Shown: one piece after another, positions 18,171 through 28,202 of the stretch
How positions within the stretch are numbered: the first letter of the stretch is position 1
Layout of the letters: every line of letters begins with the position of its first letter
Source of the DNA: Hormoscilla sp. GM7CHS1pb
Lineage (GTDB): Bacteria > Cyanobacteriota > Cyanobacteriia > Cyanobacteriales > Desertifilaceae
NCBI GenBank assembly: GCA_014323675.1
Contig: JACONN010000002.1
Coordinates: forward strand, 1,054,001-1,118,000
Direction of reading: 5' to 3'
Length of the DNA stretch: 64,000 nucleotides
Notes under the pieces: generated by a model
Told to the model about the DNA's origin: nothing
Seen by the model: the letters and a program-made list of their open reading frames with translations, nothing else
Databases searched by the model: none
Translations under genes and position numbers: made by a program

Positions 18171-20074
18171 ATGGTAAGATTAAAGTTATGGCAGTGGCTC
18201 ATTTTGGTAACCCCGATCGCAGCGATCGCGATTTTCCTGATGTTAGCGGCGGGATTGCAAATTCACCATTGGGACATTAGCTGGATCTGGGGTATCTTTA
18301 TTCTGGTATTTGTGGGCTGGCGCTGGCTGCTGGCAAAATGGACTCGACCTGTACTAGACCAGGTAGAAGTGGCGGTGGCGGAGGTAGGCAAAAAACTGGA
18401 ATCTGTAGCGGATGATAGCAGCATAGTAGGAGATGAATCTACAGAAAAAGCAGAAGCAGCATTGCAAGAGATCCTGGAGAAGATAAGGACCGATCGCCCG
18501 ATCTGGGAGGACTGGCAAACATTTTGGCAGCGATGTCAGTCGGTGGTGGTGGCAGTCGCCAACATTTATTATCCAGAGGTGAAATATCCCCTGTTGAACA
18601 TCTACATTCCCCAAGCTTACGCCCTGATGCGAGGCACAATGGATGACTTAGATCGCTGGATGGCACAGTTATCTCCGGCCCTCAATCAAGTAACAGTGGG
18701 ACAAGCATATCAGGCATATGAAGTATATCAGAAGCTGGAACCTTCGGCTCGGAAACTATGGAAAGTCTGGAATTGGGCCCAGTGGCTGTTAAACCCAGTA
18801 GCGGCCTTGGCAAAACGAGCGAGTCAGCGCTATAGTACGGAGGCAAATCAGCAATTGCTGGTCAATTTGTCGGGACTGTTGCGGGAAACTGCTTTGCGGA
18901 ACTTGTGTCGGCAGGCGATCGCCCTTTACAGCGGCACCAGTTTACCAGCAGAATCATTCGCTGTTTCTCAAGCAACTCTCCCGCAGGCGAAAACTCAAAC
19001 TCTGGGAGATATTATCGCCCAAGCGGAACCGGAAGATGCCGTCGAGCAAAAACCTGTTAATATTCTTTTAGTGGGACGAACGGGGTCTGGGAAAAGCAGT
19101 TTGATTAATAGCTTATTTCAGGCAGAAATGGCCGCAGTTGATGTCTTGCCCAGTACCGATCGCATTGCCAATTACCATTGGCAGAGTAAAACAGAAACTC
19201 TCACTCTTTGGGATACGCCCGGTTACGAACAGGTAAACCGTGGCGAACTGCGAGAACTCGTGCTAGACTATGCTACTAATGCCGATCTGCTGCTGCTAGT
19301 TACTCCGGCTTTGGATCCGGCTTTGCAAATGGATGTGGACTTTCTCCAGGATCTGCAAGGGAATGTGACAGACCTGCCCGTAATTACTATAGTTACTCAG
19401 GTCGATCGCCTGCGTCCGGTGCGGGAGTGGCAACCGCCCTACAACTGGCAAGGGGTACGGGTACTAAAGAAAGCAATATTCGCGCAGCTACGGAGTATCG
19501 GGCTGAACTGTTAAAAGATACCTGCGATCGGGTTTTACCCGTAGTAACGGGGGACATTAAAACCGGGAGAACTGCCTGGAATGTGGAGGCCCTATCCGTG
19601 GCCCTGGTAGAGGCGATCGCGCCGGCAAAGCAACTGCGCCTGGCCCGCTTTTTGCGCGATCGGGAAGCGCGAACTATTGCTGCTGCGAAGATCGTCGATC
19701 GCTATACTTTTCAGATGGCAATTACAGGGCAACTGACGACATTACTGAAAAGTCCTGTTTTGCAGTTCATTTCCACGATTTCAACTGGTAGTCCGGCCCT
19801 GGCATATGTGCTAGCAGAGAAAATACCTGTGGAACAGTTACCTGTAGTAATAGGGAAACTCCAGATGGCTTATGACCTGTTTTCCCTGTTGAATAGTGAT
19901 AGTAACCCGCTGAACTTTGACATGCTTCAACTCTGGCCTCTGCTGCAAGAAAATACCGGTTCTCTCGAACAAAATGCTTGGGCATTGGGCCACGCATTGG
20001 TGGAGTATTGGACTCAGAATTTGGCGATCGAACAACTACAGGAGAAGTTTGAGGAATATTTGCAGCAGGTTTGA
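18171..20074 (+). pseudogene. Membrane-anchored Era-like GTPase, one frameshift
   Basis: The N-terminus has two membrane segments (about 8-28 and 36-54), a helical region, then a GTPase domain: P-loop GRTGSGKSS (302-310), WDTPG for G3 and TQVD for G4. After QPPYNWQ the frame is lost near 19450 at a GGGG run. In the next frame the protein continues as GTGTKESNIRAATEYRAELL through LVEAIAPAKQLRLARFLR to the stop at 20074. The combined length is about 634 residues, typical of cyanobacterial dynamin/Era-like membrane GTPases of unknown role. One base added before the G run restores the frame. Confidence 0.82.
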
Positions 20075-20222
20075 GTCGGACTGAATTATGCGGATGGGAG
20101 TTGAGAAACCGGGTTTCTTTGAAGATCTCTGTGGGGATAGGGAAATACTCGCAGAAACAGGGTTTCTGGTCTGGCATCCTATGTTAAACTATTAAATAGT
20201 AAGCTATTGAGGTATTAAAGCT

Positions 20223-20916
20223 ATGCGACGCGATCGGGCAATAGAAATATTATCAGCCCACGCCACCGAACTGACAGCTTTGGGGGTAAAATCATTGGCA
20301 TTGTTTGGTTCCGTAGCCCGGGACGAGGGCCAGAGAGGATAGCGATGTTGACTTGCTGATTGAATTTGAACCGGGAAGGTTACCCAAGGGCTTGGCTTTT
20401 TTTGGCTTTTACGAACAGCTAGAAAATTGGTTGGATGCAACTGTGGACTTGGCAAACCCCGATCGCCTGCACCGGCGCATGGAAAGCCGCATCCTCGCCG
20501 AAGCAATTCCCATTTTTCCCCAGAATAAAAATCAAGTAAGAGTATATCCAACTGTGTCACGAGAACAACCGCGCAAAGATTGGCGAGTCTATATTGACGA
20601 TATGCTAACAGCAGCAGCCAAAATCCAACGTTTCACCCAGTCTATTACTTTTGATTCCTTGTTAGCAGATGAAATGAGAATGGCAGCAGTGGAACGGGAA
20701 ATCATCACCATTGGCGAAGCTACTGATAAGTTGATGAAAGTCGCCCCAGAAATTCCCCAACGTTACCCCTCAGTTGCGTGGAATCAGATGAAGGGGATGC
20801 GAAATCGCTTGGTCCATGGCTATTATGAAGTTAACTGGGAGATAATTTGGGAAGTAATTGAAGATGACATCCCCATCCTGATAGATCAATTACAACAGAT
20901 TTTGCAGCCCGAATAA
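20223..20916 (+). pseudogene. MntA-like nucleotidyltransferase joined to HepT-like protein
   Basis: The first part, MRRDRAIEILSAHATE then LALFGSVARDE, is a minimal nucleotidyltransferase. The frame breaks at a GGG run near 20330 and resumes at SDVDLLIEFEPGRL, giving the GS...DxD active site. The same frame continues without a stop into a HepT (DUF86) domain: DWRVYIDDMLTAAAKIQRF and RNRLVHGYYEV, the RxxxxHxY RNase motif. In known MNT-HEPN pairs the transferase AMPylates and silences the RNase. These are normally separate genes, so the fusion is either genuine or a second indel around 20535. Confidence 0.78.
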
Positions 20917-21089
20917 TTGGTGACATCAGGTTCTTTATTCTGTGGTGTAAATTTAGGAGAACCAAAAAGGCTGAAAGCTTTGATTTGGCTTATAACATAA
21001 GTAAAAGTTATCACAAAAGCCCAAGGACCCAGTTCCCCTCCCCAACCACGCCTTCCCAGGCGGAGCCCGGGAAGGAGAGGAATAAGGTT

Positions 21090-22002
21090 TTACAGCACGT
21101 CGAAGGATTGCATCTGATCATTAATTCCCGGAACAGTAGTAAGGGTGGTATCTTCGCTTACTACACCTGAGAAGGATTGCATGTGCTCATTAATTGCCGT
21201 CGCCGTAGTACGGGTGGCACCTTCGCTTATTGCACCCTGGATCAAAGCCTGATCAGAGAATCCGAGAGCATGGCGCAGGAATAAAATGCCATCAGTTAAC
21301 GCTCCTGCCGTGCCATTGCCATCTATATCTAACATCATGTCCCCCACTTCGTCCAAGTAGGTAACAATTTCTGATGTATCGCTGGTGGCACCTTCGCCTA
21401 CAACATCTTTAGTCAAAGTCTCTCCCCTGAACCCGAAGAGATAACGTATGGCCACAAGGCCGTCAGTTAACGCATCTATAACTCCATTCCCATCAATGTC
21501 CAATGTCGGTGATGGAGCACGCGAGGTTAATGCAATGGAACTGGGGACAAAGTTGCTATTTGCAGGCAGGTCATCTGAGTTGGCACCAAAGTTGATCTGT
21601 GTCCCTGAAAACCCTGGTAGCGCTGTGAAGTTGGCCGTGTAAAGGGTAGGATTAGGATTGTTGGGCCAATTTCCGTTAGCATCTACCCAAGCTTGCAGGA
21701 TGTATTTGTCTGTGTTCGGGTCGCCGTCCAAACCCCCGTTGGTAATCGGATCGTCCAAGACTGCACTTATAGGTTGTGCGCCCAAAGGAAAATGCTCGGT
21801 CAGACCAGTGACTGGATCGAATGCTACTTGAGAACTGTCCCAATGCATGTGAAAGGCTATTCCTGTGGTGGGAGTTTCCGCAGGTTCGGTAGAGTAGTTG
21901 ACATCAAAGCTGACGCTTGTGTTTGGTTCTACTGCTTTGACCGGTTCTGAAGGAGTGATCTTCAGTTGAATAACTTCTTCAGGGGCAGGTTCAAGGTTTT
22001 AT
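21090..22002 (-). pseudogene. Dockerin-like repeat protein truncated at its 5' end
   Basis: The C-terminal half carries two calcium-binding repeats (DIDGNGVIDALTDGLVAIRY and DIDGNGTAGALTDGILFLRH) like dockerin type I loops. Before them lies a beta-rich region with FHMHWDSSQVAFDP and a coding stretch running up to a stop just beyond 22002. No signal peptide or start codon is found, so the 5' end is missing; the tail of a group II intron begins about there on the other strand. Proteins of this type are usually exported and bind calcium. The two repeats are followed by short similar segments ending in QSF. Confidence 0.7.
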
Positions 22003-22009
22003 CGGGTAT

Positions 22010-22221
22010 ATCCTCTGCGAACCTTCCGGAGCTAAGGCATTAAAAACAGTCTACTGACAACCATTGGGGGCCAAATCTCACAAGACAAGGCCAGTAGGAG
22101 GTAACTCTGATAGTGCTATCCATGACAAGGACTTACCAACCAGTAGCCGTGTGCGGTGAAAGTCGCAAGCACGGTTCCGAACGGGAGGATTGGGAAGCGA
22201 TTCCCAGTTCGACCCCTACCC
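22010..22221 (+). mobile_element. 3' remnant of a group II intron
   Basis: AGCCGTGTGCGG, a GAAA loop and CGCAAGCACGGTT (22145-22176) form the 34-nt-type domain V hairpin with its AGC triad. It is followed by a domain VI-like hairpin, ATTGGGAA/TTCCCAGT (about 22188-22207), and a 3' end near CCTAC (about 22218). The 130 bases before may include the tail of the intron-encoded protein (HDKD in one frame). The catalytic 5' domains and the maturase gene are absent. The fragment adjoins the lost 5' end of the dockerin-like gene. Confidence 0.7.
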
Positions 22222-22566
22222 ATGTAGTGATTTGATGATGGTCTGTCCCCAGACCTCACCGAATCGCCAGTTTTCTGCCCCATGTCTAGAGCCTAAAAGC
22301 TTTCTCATCCCGTCCGTAGTGCTTGTCGGACGGTGCTTTACCTACAAGCATTGTGGTCCACCCACCGGCGAGGGGTCCACCCCGTATCGCAGGTTTTGGC
22401 AGCGGTGCGATCGCCCCAACTCACCCACGGGATCTTCCGATCTGTACTACTGCATTCTATACTTCCCGAATCTTGCCTGTCAAGCTCACTTCCCCCAAAA
22501 CTCGATTTTCTCACAGGCTTCGCTGTTACGGTTGTCGGTCCGTAGGTCGTACCCCACACCTATGCT
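22222..22566. other. Gene-free stretch after the intron remnant
   Basis: Overlapping short frames on both strands show no recognisable protein. A perfect CCGTCCG/CGGACGG hairpin lies near 22310-22335. Origin not recognised; possibly decayed mobile-element DNA. Confidence 0.4.
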
Positions 22567-23052
22567 TTAATTAAACAGATATGGTTTTACAGATGAAATC
22601 ATCCGATCTAAGGTGGTTCTGTTGTGTTTGAGAAGATTGTGTCCCCATAATTCATTCCTATTCTCGTAACAATCTTTTGCAAGTGCTTCTCCAATTTCTT
22701 CCCAATTCCTTTGGATGTCTCTCTTTAAACTCTCTGGTTCAGATAGAACGCCTAGAACGAATACCCGATCTCTTAGCTCTTCTGGAATCTTGCTTTCTAC
22801 ATAACTCAATCGTTCTTCATGCCCATCGAAATCAATCAGCAAAACAATCATTCTTTGTAAGTTTTTTTGCATTTCAGGAACATCATGTTCCTGAAATTTA
22901 TCTACAACTTTGTGCCAACCACCGGCAGGGGGCAGGACTTGAATAGCACGGCTATTGAGGTTGAGATTGCAACTAAATCCGTTAGCAATATGGTGATTAG
23001 CATCATCTTCTGGCAATACAAAAAGATGCGGTTTATATTTATTGATGCTCAT
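22567..23052 (-). CDS. TOPRIM-like partner of an OLD-type ATPase (cassette A)
   Basis: A 161-residue protein from the ATG at 23052, whose ATGA overlaps the stop of the ATPase gene by 4 bases. The pattern fits a TOPRIM fold: Glu15 in FVLPEDDANHH and Asp74/Asp76 in VLLIDFDGHEERL, with alternating strands and helices. I recall similar proteins next to AAA ATPases in cyanobacteria, but know no formal family name. In related systems the TOPRIM protein is the metal-dependent nuclease effector and the ATPase the sensor. The role here is inferred from that pairing. Confidence 0.65.
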   Translation of the reverse strand: MSINKYKPHLFVLPEDDANHHIANGFSCNLNLNSRAIQVLPPAGGWHKVVDKFQEHDVPEMQKNLQRMIVLLIDFDGHEERLSYVESKIPEELRDRVFVLGVLSEPESLKRDIQRNWEEIGEALAKDCYENRNELWGHNLLKHNRTTLDRMISSVKPYLFN

Positions 23053-24158
23053 AACTCTATATCGCCACAAATTAAGTTATCGATCAGATCGCCTCGAACA
23101 GACAGATCGCTGAGCAGTCTGATGATAGTAGGTTCTAAGTGGCTTTTGCGATCTAGCACAAAGGTATTTTCATCTGAAAATTGTCGGATGGCTTCAGAAT
23201 TATGGGAGGTGACTAAAATTTGTCCGCCGTTCTTAAATGAGCGTCGCAATGATATGACAAAATGTCCCACCTCTGATAGAGAAAGATAGTTATCAGGCTC
23301 ATCCCAAAAGCAAAAAAGCGGTCCATAGGATTTATTTGCAGCCAAGACAACAGCCCCAAGAAAAAAACATTTTTCACCATCCGATAAATCCTGAAAGTAA
23401 ACATTCAGCTTGGCACTTTTTTCTTCAAACCTAACAATCGTGCTTTTGAATTCTTTGCCGATAATTTCATTCTGAAAATCTTTAAGGTCAGGCATAATTT
23501 CTCGGAGATATCCATCCACCTGAGTGTAGGCAGCGGGATAGCGACTGAGTAACCCAGAAAACCACTCTCCAAAGTTTGAACCATCTCGCTCTGGCTCCAA
23601 AGTTTCACCATTGGATTCTCCGGTCATTAAGCTGGGGATTGGGGCTACAATAATCATGCGTGCGAGCCAGGTCTTGAAAATATGAAGTGGATCGGTTTCG
23701 GAGCGCTCTTGAATTATTGGAAGGGCCACAAGATGCCAATCTACCATAAACTGAGCTTCAGGATTTCGCGAACTTGTATGAAGAGTGACTTGGGATTCTT
23801 GGCGAGAGTAAATTGGATTTCCCTTGACTAGAAGTTGCTCTTCAAAAACTCGCAGTTCTCTAAAGTTTTCTGGTAACTCAAAGGCAATGACATATTTGTA
23901 GAGTCGATCGTCAAGCAATACTTCTATTTCAAAGTGGATCGGCACATCATCCCTGCCACGAGCGAAATCCTTTGATTGGACAAGTTTTCCAACTCGATTT
24001 ATGCCTCGACCGATACTCTGAAGCACTTCTAAGGCACTGGCAATGGTTGATTTCCCCGTGCCATTTTTGCCGATTAACAGCGCCGATGACATCTCCTTGA
24101 GAGTCAGTTCAAAGTTTTCCAGACATCTGAAGTTGTGTAAATATATTCTTTGCAGCAT
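23049..24158 (-). CDS. OLD-type AAA ATPase (cassette A)
   Basis: A 369-residue ABC/SMC-like ATPase of the AAA_15/AAA_21 kind. Walker A is GKNGTGKS (30-37), the signature-like segment is DLSDGEK, Walker B is LFCFWDEPDNYLS, and the later LVTSHNSEAI is the switch histidine. No TOPRIM domain is fused; it is provided by the overlapping downstream gene. The start is 33 bases after the stop of an HTH gene, so the three probably form one operon under that regulator. Defence against phage is the likely role by analogy with other ATPase-TOPRIM pairs. Confidence 0.85.
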   Translation of the reverse strand: MLQRIYLHNFRCLENFELTLKEMSSALLIGKNGTGKSTIASALEVLQSIGRGINRVGKLVQSKDFARGRDDVPIHFEIEVLLDDRLYKYVIAFELPENFRELRVFEEQLLVKGNPIYSRQESQVTLHTSSRNPEAQFMVDWHLVALPIIQERSETDPLHIFKTWLARMIIVAPIPSLMTGESNGETLEPERDGSNFGEWFSGLLSRYPAAYTQVDGYLREIMPDLKDFQNEIIGKEFKSTIVRFEEKSAKLNVYFQDLSDGEKCFFLGAVVLAANKSYGPLFCFWDEPDNYLSLSEVGHFVISLRRSFKNGGQILVTSHNSEAIRQFSDENTFVLDRKSHLEPTIIRLLSDLSVRGDLIDNLICGDIEL

Positions 24159-24191
24159 AGCCTTCAGTAATTAAAGTAGAGCGCGACTTCG

Positions 24192-24509
24192 CTAACTATT
24201 ATCGCAGGATCCTGTTCCCTTGTCAGCTATCTCTACTCCCGATCGCGGGGATGACCGTTCGCCATCTGGGACTTGTTCTTTCTGGATAAAATTACCCAGG
24301 TAGAGTCTGACAAATTCATCCGCTGCTGCTGGCTTTATATGATAAAGCCCTTCAGCAATTTCAGCAACAGTTTCCGCTGTCGGGTCCCTAATTTCATGTA
24401 CCCACCGGTAAACGTTGCCACGTTCGATCTTCAGCATCACTGCTAACTTATTCTGGCTGAGACCGTAATTATTTAATACTTGTTTGAGCGCTTTACCTGC
24501 TTTTCCCAT
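24192..24509 (-). CDS. XRE-family HTH regulator (cassette A)
   Basis: A 105-residue protein with a Cro/C1-type helix-turn-helix in the first 65 residues: LSQNKLAVMLKIERGNVYRW then the recognition-helix region and ETVAEIAEGL. The C-terminal 40 residues are polar and probably disordered. It is the first gene of the ATPase-TOPRIM cassette and most likely represses it. XRE genes also occur as orphan cyanobacterial regulators, so the link rests on spacing (33 bases) and strand. Confidence 0.8.
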   Translation of the reverse strand: MGKAGKALKQVLNNYGLSQNKLAVMLKIERGNVYRWVHEIRDPTAETVAEIAEGLYHIKPAAADEFVRLYLGNFIQKEQVPDGERSSPRSGVEIADKGTGSCDNS

Positions 24510-24626
24510 GCTTGTGCGATCGGATCGAAGAAAATGTTATCTTTCTGGTTCGCGATTATAGCCCAGAAACCCGGTATGGAGTCAACACCGGGTTTCTCAA
24601 TGCCAAATTAGATTATCCAGGCCAGA

Positions 24627-25898
24627 CTAGGACAATGCCCGATCGACTGCTGCCAGTGCCATGTCTACTTCGGACCCGGAGACGATCAGGGGTGGCACAA
24701 ACCGGACCACCTTGGGACCAGCAGGAACCAGGAGCAAGCCTTCCGCCATCGCCCCCTTAACGACATCAGCAGATGTCAGTTCCATGTCAGCCGCAAGTTC
24801 CAGACCGTTAATTAAACCCCAACCGCGCACCTCAGCGATCTTGTCGGGATATTTAGCGGCGATCGCCCTCAACCCCTGGCGCAGTTGTTCACCCCGTTCC
24901 CGGACATTTTGGAGAATCTGCTCATTTTCCAGAGTTTGGCAAACAGTCAAAGCCGCTGCACAAGCAAAGGGATTGCCCCCAAAGGTGCTAGCATGATTTC
25001 CGGGCTCAAATACGTCGCAGAACTGCTTGCACATCAGGGCCCCAATGGGGATCCCGCCCCCTAAAGCCTTAGCAGAAGTAAAGATATCCGGTTCAATGCC
25101 GAGATTTTCATAACCCCAAAGCTTGCCAGTCCGCCCCATGCCCACCTGGACTTCATCTAAGATCAGCAGAATGCCCTTGCGATCGCATAATTGCCGCAGG
25201 CGCACAAAGTAATCTACATCCCCCGGACGCACCCCCCCTTCTCCTTGTAAGGGTTCTAGGAGTATTGCCGCTACCCGACGTTTGTCTGCATCCAGAGAGG
25301 CGATCGCCTCGGTTACTGCCTCAAAATCATTATAAGGCACGTAATGAAACCCAGGCATTAATGGGCTAAAATTCTTTTGGTACTTGGGTTGACCTGTAGC
25401 GGTAATCGTTGCCAGGGTGCGTCCGTGGAAGCTGGCATGAGCCGTCAATATCACCGGTTCATCAATATTTAACTTTATGTGGGCGTATTTCCGCGCCAGC
25501 TTGATCGCGCCTTCATTCGCCTCCGCCCCCGAGTTACAGAAAAACACCTTGTCAGCACAAGAATGAGACACTAGCCACTTCGCCAGTTCCCCCTGCACCG
25601 GAATATAATAAAGATTAGAAACATGATGCAGGGTCTGGATTTGACGGGTCACCGTTTCCACCAGTGCTGGGTGAGCATGTCCGAGGGCGCAAGTAGCAAT
25701 GCCAGCTACAAAGTCCAGATATTCCCGTCCTTCAGTATCCCAAACGCGGCATTTTTCACCCCGTGTCAGGGCGATCGGAAAGCGCCCGTAGGTGGACATC
25801 ACATAATTATCAAACTCTGCTTCATTGAAAGCACTTGACTGGACCGGAGTTGACTCCGTGGTAATGGGCGGGTTTAACGTAGCGCTCATCTGACTCAC
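24627..25898 (-). CDS. argD: Acetylornithine aminotransferase
   Basis: PLP-dependent class III transaminase that converts N-acetylglutamate semialdehyde to N2-acetylornithine in arginine synthesis. At 423 residues it is complete, with the cofactor lysine Lys277 in TSAKALGGG, Asp248 in LDEVQVGMGRTG, and the N-terminal YGRFPIALTRGEKCRVWD typical of ArgD rather than of GABA or ornithine transaminases. The first 25 residues are a variable extension. It is a monocistronic housekeeping gene lying inside the defence-like island, unrelated to its neighbours. Confidence 0.93.
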   Translation of the reverse strand: MSQMSATLNPPITTESTPVQSSAFNEAEFDNYVMSTYGRFPIALTRGEKCRVWDTEGREYLDFVAGIATCALGHAHPALVETVTRQIQTLHHVSNLYYIPVQGELAKWLVSHSCADKVFFCNSGAEANEGAIKLARKYAHIKLNIDEPVILTAHASFHGRTLATITATGQPKYQKNFSPLMPGFHYVPYNDFEAVTEAIASLDADKRRVAAILLEPLQGEGGVRPGDVDYFVRLRQLCDRKGILLILDEVQVGMGRTGKLWGYENLGIEPDIFTSAKALGGGIPIGALMCKQFCDVFEPGNHASTFGGNPFACAAALTVCQTLENEQILQNVRERGEQLRQGLRAIAAKYPDKIAEVRGWGLINGLELAADMELTSADVVKGAMAEGLLLVPAGPKVVRFVPPLIVSGSEVDMALAAVDRALS

Positions 25899-26112
25899 TG
25901 GCTTATCCTTTTGCTTAACGGCTTACAGAAAACATTTTAGGTCAGCCGATCGCCTGGCGACTGAGCCTGAGTTGACAATTATATCCTCAAAACCTTGTCA
26001 AGTAGATTTTATGTCAGTAGATCGTAACAATTTCCCAGGTGGATCTTCAACAATACTGTTGCATTACTCGATTTGCAATTTCCAATTTGCAATTTACAAT
26101 TGGTGACTAGCA

Positions 26113-27141
26113 TTGTACTCGACTTTCAAGCAGAAATCTCGCCGCCTCAAAACCCAAATAATTGCCGGAGCCCTATCCCTGGCCGGGGTCTTCGCCCTCG
26201 GCACCTTCTGGTACGCGGTGATTGAGGGCTGGTCCTGGTCAGATGCGGCTTACATGACCGTGATTACCCTGGCGACAGTAGGTTATGGGGAAATCCATCC
26301 GATGGGCGATCGGGGGCGGTTGTTCACGATCGCCCTGATTTTTATGGGGGTGATTGGCATCGGTTACATTGTCAATCGCTTGACAGAAGCCCTGATAGAG
26401 GGCTACTTTCAAGAAGGCATCAAAAGGAGGCAGTTTCATCGCTTGCTAGATTCTCTGAACTCACATTACATCCTCTGTGGATTTGGTCGCACCGGGCGGC
26501 AAATTGCCTTAGAATTTGAGGCAGAAGGCATCTCTTTTGTAGTCATAGATTCAGACCCGGACTCAGTAAAGGAGGCCCAGGAGCTAAATTGTGTGGTGCT
26601 CCAGGGAGATGCTACTCTGGATGAAACCTTGCTGACCGCCAAGATCGAACAGGCGGTTTGTTTAGTCGCCGCTTTGCCCTCGGATGCCGAAAACCTGTAT
26701 ACTGTACTTTCTGCTAAGACTCTTAATCCCCACATTCGGGCGATCGCCCGTGCTAGTTCTGAAGAAGCCATCCAAAAACTGCAACGGGGGGGCGCAGATG
26801 CCGTTGTCTCGCCCTATATTACTGGCGGACGGCGGATGGCGACCGCTGCCCTCAGACCCGAGGTGATGCATTTTGTCGATGGGATGATTACAGGTAAGAA
26901 TCGCTCCTTCTACTTGGAAGAGTTCCTGATTGACCCCCAAATCTGTCCCTTCCTCGGCCAATCCCTCCAAGAAACTAATTTGCGATCGCAAACCGGGGCT
27001 TTGGTTTTAGCCATTCGCCGCTATGACGGCACCCTGCTGGGCGGTCCTACGGGGGACACTCTCTTACAAGCTGGCGATTTATTGATCTGTATGGGCACCG
27101 CCTCCCAACTGCGACGCCTCCATCATATCCTCGGCTATTGA
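26113..27141 (+). CDS. Potassium channel with RCK (TrkA-N/TrkA-C) domains
   Basis: Two-helix channel: membrane segment about 14-36, pore loop with selectivity filter TVGYGE (55-60) and a second segment about 72-92. Then comes a cytoplasmic Rossmann RCK domain (HYILCGFGRTGRQIALEFEA) that binds a nucleotide or ion, and a TrkA-C domain near the C-terminus. At 342 residues it is of usual length for this two-TM/RCK channel class. The frame has a TTG at 26113 as the best start; no ATG is available upstream in frame. It controls passive K+ flux across the plasma membrane. Confidence 0.88.
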   Translation: MYSTFKQKSRRLKTQIIAGALSLAGVFALGTFWYAVIEGWSWSDAAYMTVITLATVGYGEIHPMGDRGRLFTIALIFMGVIGIGYIVNRLTEALIEGYFQEGIKRRQFHRLLDSLNSHYILCGFGRTGRQIALEFEAEGISFVVIDSDPDSVKEAQELNCVVLQGDATLDETLLTAKIEQAVCLVAALPSDAENLYTVLSAKTLNPHIRAIARASSEEAIQKLQRGGADAVVSPYITGGRRMATAALRPEVMHFVDGMITGKNRSFYLEEFLIDPQICPFLGQSLQETNLRSQTGALVLAIRRYDGTLLGGPTGDTLLQAGDLLICMGTASQLRRLHHILGY

Positions 27142-27144
27142 CGC

Positions 27145-27300
27145 AACTTGACGTCCGCTGGTGCTGTGGTTCATTGCGAGTGGTATAATTCGCGAGACTC
27201 CTCAGGCAATTTGGTCTCTATCCTGTCGTTAGTTCTAGACGTGACTGAACGTCAGCTGGCTGTTGATGCTAAAAATCAACAATTGAAGCAAATCGAGATA
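27145..27300 (+). pseudogene. PAS-domain fragment
   Basis: The stretch GAVVHCEWYNS, then SGNLVSILSLVLDVTERQLA, is the last third of a PAS/PAC domain from a sensor kinase. Nothing of the kinase precedes or follows it. It starts just after the channel gene stop and overlaps the end of the GNAT gene on the other strand. It is a relic of a larger signalling gene. Confidence 0.6.
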
Positions 27301-27775
27301 ATTCTTCGTCAGTCAGACGGCAAATTCGCCAGTCTGGGAGAATCTCGGCACCGAGATGGCGATAAAATGCGATCGCGGGTTCGTTCCAGTCTAAAACTGC
27401 CCACTCCATCCGCCCGCAGTGGCGCTGAACGGCCAGTTTCGCCAGATAAGTAATCAGGGCTTTACCGATACCTTGACGCCGATATGCTGGCAACACAAAT
27501 ATATCCTCCAGATGAATTCCTGGTTGGGTTAAAAATGTGGAATAATTCTGAAAAAATAGGGCAAACCCAACAGCTTTTCTGTCTTCTACTTCAGCTAAGA
27601 TAGCTTCCACTAAGGGCCGATCGCCTTCTAGATGTTCTTTCAAGGCATCTACGTTGCCCACAACTTGATGGGATAGATTTTCATACTCTGCTAACGCTTT
27701 AATCAGTTCAAACAGTATTGGCGCATCATCTGGGGTAGCTGAACGCAAAATTAGGTTCTCGGTTTTTTCTGACAT
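27269..27775 (-). CDS. GNAT acetyltransferase, SSAT/thialysine-acetyltransferase-like
   Basis: A 168-residue GNAT enzyme with the acetyl-CoA loop YRRQGIGKALI, preceded by IHLEDIFVLP and followed by RMEWAVLDWNEPAIAFYRHL. The last segments are typical of the spermidine/spermine- and thialysine-N-acetyltransferase branch, whose bacterial members acetylate small amines; the exact substrate is unknown. The start overlaps the end of the truncated PIN gene by 25 bases. Confidence 0.88.
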   Translation of the reverse strand: MSEKTENLILRSATPDDAPILFELIKALAEYENLSHQVVGNVDALKEHLEGDRPLVEAILAEVEDRKAVGFALFFQNYSTFLTQPGIHLEDIFVLPAYRRQGIGKALITYLAKLAVQRHCGRMEWAVLDWNEPAIAFYRHLGAEILPDWRICRLTDEELSRFASIVDF

Positions 27776-27948
27776 AAGATATTTTTGCAGTACTCAGGTA
27801 AGCGTAGCGCACCGTAGAGAATTTCATGCAGTGAAACACTTGGCAGGGCCAAATCGTCGGCGAATCGATCGATATTTGCACGAACGAAAGGATTAGGCAC
27901 TCGACGAGTTAATTCAGATAGAACGTTCGTATCTAGTAAAAAGCGCAT
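27751..27948 (-). pseudogene. VapC-like PIN toxin, C-terminal part missing
   Basis: Begins MRFLLDTNVLSELTRRVPNP, the usual start of a PIN-domain RNase with its first catalytic Asp, and keeps the SVSLHEILYGALRLP helix with the Glu. It ends after 65 residues, about half of a normal VapC, where it runs into the GNAT gene; the last catalytic Asp residues are gone. TGATG couples it to the antitoxin gene. Probably inactive. Confidence 0.75.
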
Positions 27949-28202
27949 CAGTTATCCCAGCTAAAATCACGACCTCCATCAGGGGAACGATCGCGAACGT
28001 CTCCCCAAATCTCATCCGGATCGATATCCAGTTCTTCGACCCCATATTCTTCACGCCACTTCAGCATGGCCTCCCAGAAATTCCCCGGTTTCTGCTGCGG
28101 GAGCACCTCAACGATCACCTTTTCACCGTCGGCAATATCCAGATCCCAGAGCAACTCGATCGTCCCCGTTTGATACCTTGAATCACCATAGGCTAATAAC
28201 AA
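27948..28202 (-). CDS. VapB-like antitoxin
   Basis: An 84-residue acidic protein whose stop overlaps the start of the PIN remnant by one base, the standard antitoxin-toxin arrangement. The core has EKVIVEVLPQQKPGNFWEAM and the C-terminal IDPDEIWGDVRDRSPG, typical of cyanobacterial antitoxins paired with PIN toxins; the tail would bind the toxin. With its toxin truncated, it may now be an orphan. Confidence 0.7.
   Translation of the reverse strand: MLLAYGDSRYQTGTIELLWDLDIADGEKVIVEVLPQQKPGNFWEAMLKWREEYGVEELDIDPDEIWGDVRDRSPDGGRDFSWDN

Noticed and set aside
22190..22574. Several overlapping frames of 70-126 codons after the intron
   Set aside because: No family resemblance, Pro/Ser/Arg-rich translation and no ribosome-binding site; probably non-coding.
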